From Atrina japonica (lineage: Eukaryota > Mollusca > Bivalvia > Pterioida > Pinnidae): a DNA stretch of 64,000 bases. The stretch covers positions 111,001-175,000 of the forward strand of contig BROG01000377.1 in the NCBI GenBank assembly GCA_030159075.1, written 5' to 3'. Below the pieces are notes generated by a model. It saw nothing but the letters and a program-made list of their open reading frames with translations. It was not told where the DNA came from and did no database searches. Of this stretch, positions 60,801 through 64,000 are shown piece by piece. Numbering within the stretch: position 1 is the stretch's first letter; each line of letters begins with the position of its first letter. A program made the position numbers and the translations under genes.

Positions 60801-63679
60801 AATCTTAGCTTTTGGGAAATTTAGAATTAAAAAAGAACAATCCAAGCGAAACATTACTTTAGTATAAAATAACTAAATATGATGTAAGGACATTTTATTT
60901 TGTATATAACTGCTGCATACATATCCTCCACATTTTTATCATGGAATGCCATCAATAGTATGACGTCATTGTTTTAAACATCAATGATAATATATTGACA
61001 TAAGAAATATCCAATGTGATATCAAAATATGGTAGTACAAAAGAATTCTTCTATTACTTTTTGGGTAAGGTTTGTCACTCAGTTGGTCCAGGTTTTTGTC
61101 TTGGTACGGCTCGTTTTGGGTGCGAGTTTTCCTTGTAACTTCACTCAACTCACCAAATCTCGTGGACATTTACGAAGATGATCGGAAAGTAATCAAACGG
61201 CATATATTGTTTCAGTTTCCATGAAAACATAAAAAATATTGATGAATTTTTTGCATCTGCACTATGTTTTCGACAGTAAATCATATTGTCGGGTGATTTT
61301 TTTATGATATACAATCGTTTGATGGTTATTACACACTTTCCGAAAACATAGTCCTAACTTAGCAAATGCTGCTTTAATAGTCTTTTTTTTTCTTTTCACA
61401 GTAGGGGCCTCCGTAGTCTAGTGGTTAGACCATCGCGCTTTAAACCATGAAGTATCTCACTTCCTGTTATCACAGGTTCGAGTTCGCTGGAGCCTAAGCT
61501 GATTTTAGTGAGAACGTTTGCCTGTCTACTTGCGGTAGGCCGGTCGTCTCTTCCCGGGTAACTGGGTTCTCTCCTCTACTTTTAAAAACTGGTTGCCACC
61601 ATATAACTGAAAAATTGTTGAGTTTGGCCTAAAACATTATTCAAAATTAAAAAAAAATCATTTCATATTTTCAAAATTAATTTCGAACCAAGTATGAAAA
61701 TATTAAAAAGATTTATTTTTGAGAGGCGATTTATCCTGTCCTACTTTGGCGACACTCCTGGGGCATGTGTGTTTAACTCATCAAACCCTAAAAATGTCTA
61801 AAAATAATCAATGACTTAGACCAGTCCAAATGTGTCTTTAGAGGTGAATGAGTCAATAGACATATCTTGTTGGAACGAATACCAGTAGTTAAACCATCTT
61901 TACAGTATAACCACAATTGCTTACTGTGATGCATTCTAACCTTGGATACTTCTAAACTGCATAGATATATCTGATTAGTGTAAACACGAATATGATCTTT
62001 TGGGGTTATCATTACACAAAACTATCGCGAATATAATCATCCCGTGAACATATATACATAGATATGTTATTATTACCCATTACCTCCATATAAATCAACC
62101 CAACGCAAACAGGGGACTCCGTGGCTAAGTTGTTAGGGCATTACACTTTAAACATGAAATACTTCACCTATTTTCAGATTGTCTTCCAGCCTTGCTGGAA
62201 CATTAGCTGATTTTGCGAGAAGGTTTTTCAGTTTACTTGCGAAAGGCCGGATGGCCTCTCTCTTGACACATTTGAAAAAAGAGTTATCTCATTTTGTACA
62301 GTGCGAATGCAGAACTACTAGTATACCCAAGTGAAATATTTATGTTCCAGTTTCTGTACCTTGTACATAATAAACACTGCATTTATCATGACACTTAGGC
62401 CGTTAACTTTACCTTTACACTGTATCCATACTTATGCAAATCAGCTGACATCGATGTTACACCAGGGTTCCGGAAATCAAACACTGGAACTTTGTAACCA
62501 AGTTTTTCTACCCTGAGTTAAAATGTAAAAGCCGTCAATGTCTACATTTGAAACATCTTCTACATTTACAATGGGTGTAGTTTCATATGTTTTATATATG
62601 ATTAAAAGATGCACTAAATCAATGGATCTGTATTCTAACACTACAAAAACACATATCATATATCTTTTAAAATATTGACTATTTCCGAGTTGTCCCTTTC
62701 CGTTCAGTTTTGTCAGAATAGTTTGAACTCAGACCACGTGACTTCAGCTGAAATTCGGGCAAGGATCTTTCCGGTTATGTTATATTTACATAGACGACAT
62801 TCAGTGATATCTTGTTTCAGTTAATCTGCGAGGAATCAAGTTTAAATGTTCCTCTCTTGTAAAGATAACAAATTTCATCACTGTATGACAAGTACCTTAT
62901 ATCTAGGATAAATAAAGGCTTACAATTACAAAACTGTAGAAAACTAGTAGATGTATAGTGCTACATAGAGTACAGTGCCTTTTTACATACAGTTGTCCGT
63001 CCTTGTACTTTCGGTCAATCTCTGTCAAAGTCTCAATTTTTTGAAGATTCTTGAAAAATATTTGAATGAACTGTAGATTTTGCTCTTAATAAGCTATATG
63101 CTTTTTTACATAGATTATTAGATATTACATTAAATAAGATAGTATGAAGTGAAAATACTTTTTAAAATGTTTAGAAATATAGGGACTATATGTTTGTGAA
63201 AAGTATCCTTATTCTGAGTAAATTGGTTTTTATATTCATTTTGTTTGGTTAGGCGACCACGTGTTTTGGGGCTACAATTTAGACGTTGACAGAGATTAAG
63301 AGATTGATCGTGAGTGCAAGGACAGACAAAGGTTGGTACGATTCAGCTTCTACTTTTCTTCAGTTTATAATTGTTATCCTTCACTGAATTTCAATGTGAA
63401 GTACTTGTCATAAACTGATGATACTTGCCATCTTTACCATTTTTGTGAGAGATGTGTATAGTGCTACGCAATAGAGTAGTCTTTAAACAACTGTAATGCT
63501 GATAAAACATAAACGGTGTTCAGTTACCATGGCAACATGAAGCCCCCAAAGCAAGCATCAACATGAAATGGCAAGTTTTTGGTCAGTGCTAAATGTGATA
63601 TTTCCTCTATTGGATCCACTATACCATGACAGAACTGTGGAGCTGATGCACACAGCATGATTGTGTTGGGGGTGATGGC
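48964..63679 (-). CDS. SGPL1: Sphingosine-1-phosphate lyase, C-terminal 278 residues (partial, last 6 exons; 5' part beyond right edge)
   Basis: Exons (minus strand): 63679-63528, 62512-62413, 55069-54955, 52619-52395, 49521-49403, 49089-48964, stop TAA at 48966-48964; phases 0/2/0/1/1/0 all join. The enzyme is a PLP-dependent ER-membrane lyase that splits sphingosine-1-phosphate into hexadecenal and phosphoethanolamine, the exit step of sphingolipid breakdown. Counting from the first residue visible, the PLP-ring aspartate is in HVDACFGGF (D41) and the Schiff-base lysine is K78 in [11 protein letters not shown], both as in the family. [26 protein letters not shown] and KGTAAMYGM match the family's C-terminal half. 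The protein ends [11 protein letters not shown], somewhat shorter than the vertebrate tail. The donor at 52394 is GTTGAG, weaker than usual. The gene converges on RNF19. The N-terminal membrane anchor and half of the catalytic domain are outside the window. A minus-strand AATAAA lies at 48651-48646 inside a repeat. Confidence 0.95.
49885..51112 (+). mobile_element. Repeat R-D copy 2 followed by a GGGCCTCTTGTT-ended element with internal duplication
   Basis: 49887-50090 repeats 45865-46049. From about 50100, AAGTGAGAATTTCTGATCGCC runs to GCCCGTGGGCCTCTTGTT at 51089-51108. A roughly 290-bp internal part (GACTTCTCCAAAAC.GC through AACT.CTGCATG) occurs twice, at 50207 and 50698. Translated frames are broken. 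SGPL1 intron. Confidence 0.65.
51741..51831. mobile_element. 91-bp MITE, copy 2
   Basis: TTAACCCTTTCACCCCTGAA at the left, TGAAAGGGTTAA at the right. Same length and ends as 45044-45134, with TCTGAGTGGTATG shared inside. Confidence 0.8.
52822..52903. mobile_element. About 82-bp MITE, related copy
   Basis: TTAACTATCACCCCTATAG at the left and CAGGGGTTGATAA at the right; shares CTATGTCATTGATTTA with the 48106 and 61773 copies. SGPL1 intron. Confidence 0.55.
53062..53237. repeat. Dispersed repeat R-G, copy 2
   Basis: TTTGGCTATGCATTTAGATT, TTGGAGCTCAAATGATGAAG and AAACGATCGTTTTGAGCATT match 2601-2777. Confidence 0.65.
53437..53715 (+). mobile_element. SINE S1, full copy
   Basis: tRNA-like head with GTCAGTCGGTAGCGCGCTCC, body GAGGTCCCGTGTCACAG, 3' end GGGACGTTAAACAACAATAA followed by AAACA repeats. 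SGPL1 intron. Confidence 0.8.
53968..54152. repeat. Dispersed repeat R-G, copy 3, diverged
   Basis: GTAGTTACTCTTAG, CATTTGACCTTGTCTCATAC and AAGTTTATAATATATACAAT align with the other two copies; the middle is replaced. Confidence 0.5.
54360..54700. repeat. Dispersed repeat R-H, two units
   Basis: GATGCTTACTCCTACACGAC ... GACATCCTGAAGATTTATAC at 54368 and a diverged unit GGTGCTTACTTATACGTAAT at 54552; a third unit is at 56516-56671 (GATGCTTACTCCTCCATGGC, GACATCCTGAAGATTTATAC). SGPL1 intron. Confidence 0.6.
55226..55397. mobile_element. CAGT-ended MITE, copy 4 (172 bp)
   Basis: CAGCAAAACCTGTTTTAGCG to CACGTTTCACTC with TA on both sides; ends more decayed than in the other copies. SGPL1 intron. 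Confidence 0.7.
55678..55770 (-). mobile_element. Fragment of the 50100-51112 element
   Basis: GCGGTTCTGGAGAGGAAGAT, AAAGAGGGGTACC and CCACACCCCGGATCCACCC are the complement of phrases at 50300-50400. Confidence 0.6.
55775..56066 (+). mobile_element. Element R-E, copy 4, truncated
   Basis: Starts in ACACAGCTAATGCTAATT without the outer end and finishes ACAGCTAACGCCCCT before TTAA. Shares TTAATCAATTGCAATTG and GCGATTTTCACAAAAT. Confidence 0.65.
56516..56671 (+). repeat. Dispersed repeat R-H, third unit
   Basis: Best preserved unit; GGCGGGTCCACTTGGGATGC precedes the shared part. No coding function seen. Confidence 0.6.
56672..57733. other. SGPL1 intron, nothing recognised
   Basis: No element ends or coding frames of note. 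Confidence 0.4.
57734..58130. repeat. Five tandem units of 72-101 bp, each carrying a (CA)n run
   Basis: Units start TTTTAGTAGACTAC at 57734, 57835, 57907, 57980 and 58059 and contain AAATCTAAATTCGAATTATT, CATATACATAAATCAGAATT and a CA run of very different length (about 20 repeats in unit 1, 4-8 in the others). Units 2-4 are almost identical. Confidence 0.9.
58160..58207 (+). mobile_element. SINE S1, 3' fragment
   Basis: CATCTCCATATGAGTGAAAG through CTGAGTGGGACGTAAAACAA only. Confidence 0.7.
58208..61403. other. SGPL1 intron, mostly unrecognised
   Basis: About 3.2 kb without coding frames of note. CTTAAAGGGATGGTTCATC at 58943 looks like a transposon end, but no partner was found. A CpG-richer stretch at 59140-59420 (GACGTAACACCGCGTACGTA, GGGGCGACACAGGACGG) is unexplained. 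Confidence 0.4.
61404..61640 (+). mobile_element. tRNA-derived SINE (family S3), copy 1
   Basis: TCCGTAGTCTAGTGGTTAGA (A box) and ACAGGTTCGAGTTCGC (B box) give a strong tRNA-like head, but the anticodon arm holds an extra run (GAAGTATCTCACTTCC), so no cloverleaf forms. The body GAGAACGTTTGCCTGTCTAC and GGCCGGTCGTCTC recurs in 62113-62275. SGPL1 intron. Confidence 0.75.
61773..61856. mobile_element. About 84-bp MITE, related copy
   Basis: TTAACTCATCAAACCC at the left and GGTGAATGAGTCAA at the right; CAATGACTTAGACCAGTC inside, as in 48106. Confidence 0.6.
62113..62275 (+). mobile_element. tRNA-derived SINE (family S3), copy 2, diverged
   Basis: GGGACTCCGTGGCTAAGTTG, GTTAGGGCATTACACTTTAA and AAAGGCCGGATGGCCTCTC follow the same order as the copy at 61404. 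It lies about 140 bases downstream (in gene sense) of an SGPL1 exon. Confidence 0.65.
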
Positions 63680-63831
63680 CTGTAAGATAGACAGGGAATT
63701 TTACAATAAATACGGGCCTCTGTGCCATTAATTTAGTAAAATATAGCTCAAATTAACTTTATTTATATACTAATATATATTTATAATCAAAACTTATATA
63801 ACACAATTCGATGTTATGATTAATTTCAAAG

Positions 63832-63901
63832 ATAAATAAATAGATAGATAAATAAATAAATAAGTTGAAAAATAAATAAATAACTAATATGATGGTACAC
63901 C

Positions 63902-63954
<53 letters not shown>
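63832..63954. repeat. (AAAT)n and (GT)n microsatellites
   Basis: AAATAAATAGATAG-type repeats at 63832-63883 and a GT run at 63901-63953, upstream (in gene sense) of the first SGPL1 exon seen here. Confidence 0.9.
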
Positions 63955-63955
<1 letters not shown>

Positions 63956-64000
63956 AAAATGTAAGCATTAAAATGTAATTACTTTTGATATCCAAAATCT

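Noticed and set aside
61404..61495. Possible tRNA gene with good A and B boxes
   Set aside because: The region between the boxes is too long and does not fold as an anticodon arm, there is no acceptor stem, and the following body recurs at 62113; it is a SINE head. The same applies to 16998 and 40316.

Overview
The window is animal nuclear DNA: AT-rich, with multi-exon genes on both strands, canonical GT-AG introns of 0.1-7 kb and dense short interspersed repeats. The proteins look like invertebrate orthologues, and several repeats (a tRNA-headed SINE ending in a TTGTTTAACGTCCC box, an element ending GGGCCTCTTGTT) look to me like repeats of molluscan, especially bivalve, genomes. The bivalve assignment is inference.

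Three protein genes can be assembled exon by exon with every splice phase agreeing. (1) Minus strand, 18241-6979, six coding exons, 340 aa: a short, membrane-anchored relative of the glucosidase II beta subunit, with an N-terminal signal anchor, the cysteine-rich G2B domain (two CDC..D..DE modules) and a C-terminal MRH lectin domain, but no acidic coiled-coil middle and no HDEL-type tail. (2) Plus strand, 27980-42938, nine coding exons, 825 aa: an RNF19A/B (dorfin-type) RING-IBR-RING E3 ubiquitin ligase with two C-terminal membrane segments. (3) Minus strand, 63679-48964, the last six exons (278 aa) of sphingosine-1-phosphate lyase (SGPL1); the 5' half lies beyond the right edge. Genes 1 and 2 are divergent, with 9.7 kb between start codons that holds candidate promoters and 5' exons. 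Genes 2 and 3 converge tail to tail. All three proteins belong to membranes of the secretory pathway, but I see no evidence that they form one system.

The rest is introns and intergenic DNA filled with repeats: four CAGT..ACTG MITEs at TA sites, three longer CCGTATTT-type inverted-repeat elements, a roughly 350-bp TTAA-flanked family, a roughly 90-bp TTAA family, tRNA-derived SINEs, an element shared by introns of two different genes, several minisatellites and many (TA)n tracts. The most unusual structures are a nine-unit minisatellite whose unit contains the working splice acceptor of exon 3 of gene 1 (14951-15183), two interlaced inverted repeats upstream of RNF19 (22290-27597), and a 0.9-kb GT-rich minisatellite lodged in the second copy of a short repeat (12948-14110). 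No CRISPR, viral, rRNA or convincing functional tRNA gene was seen.
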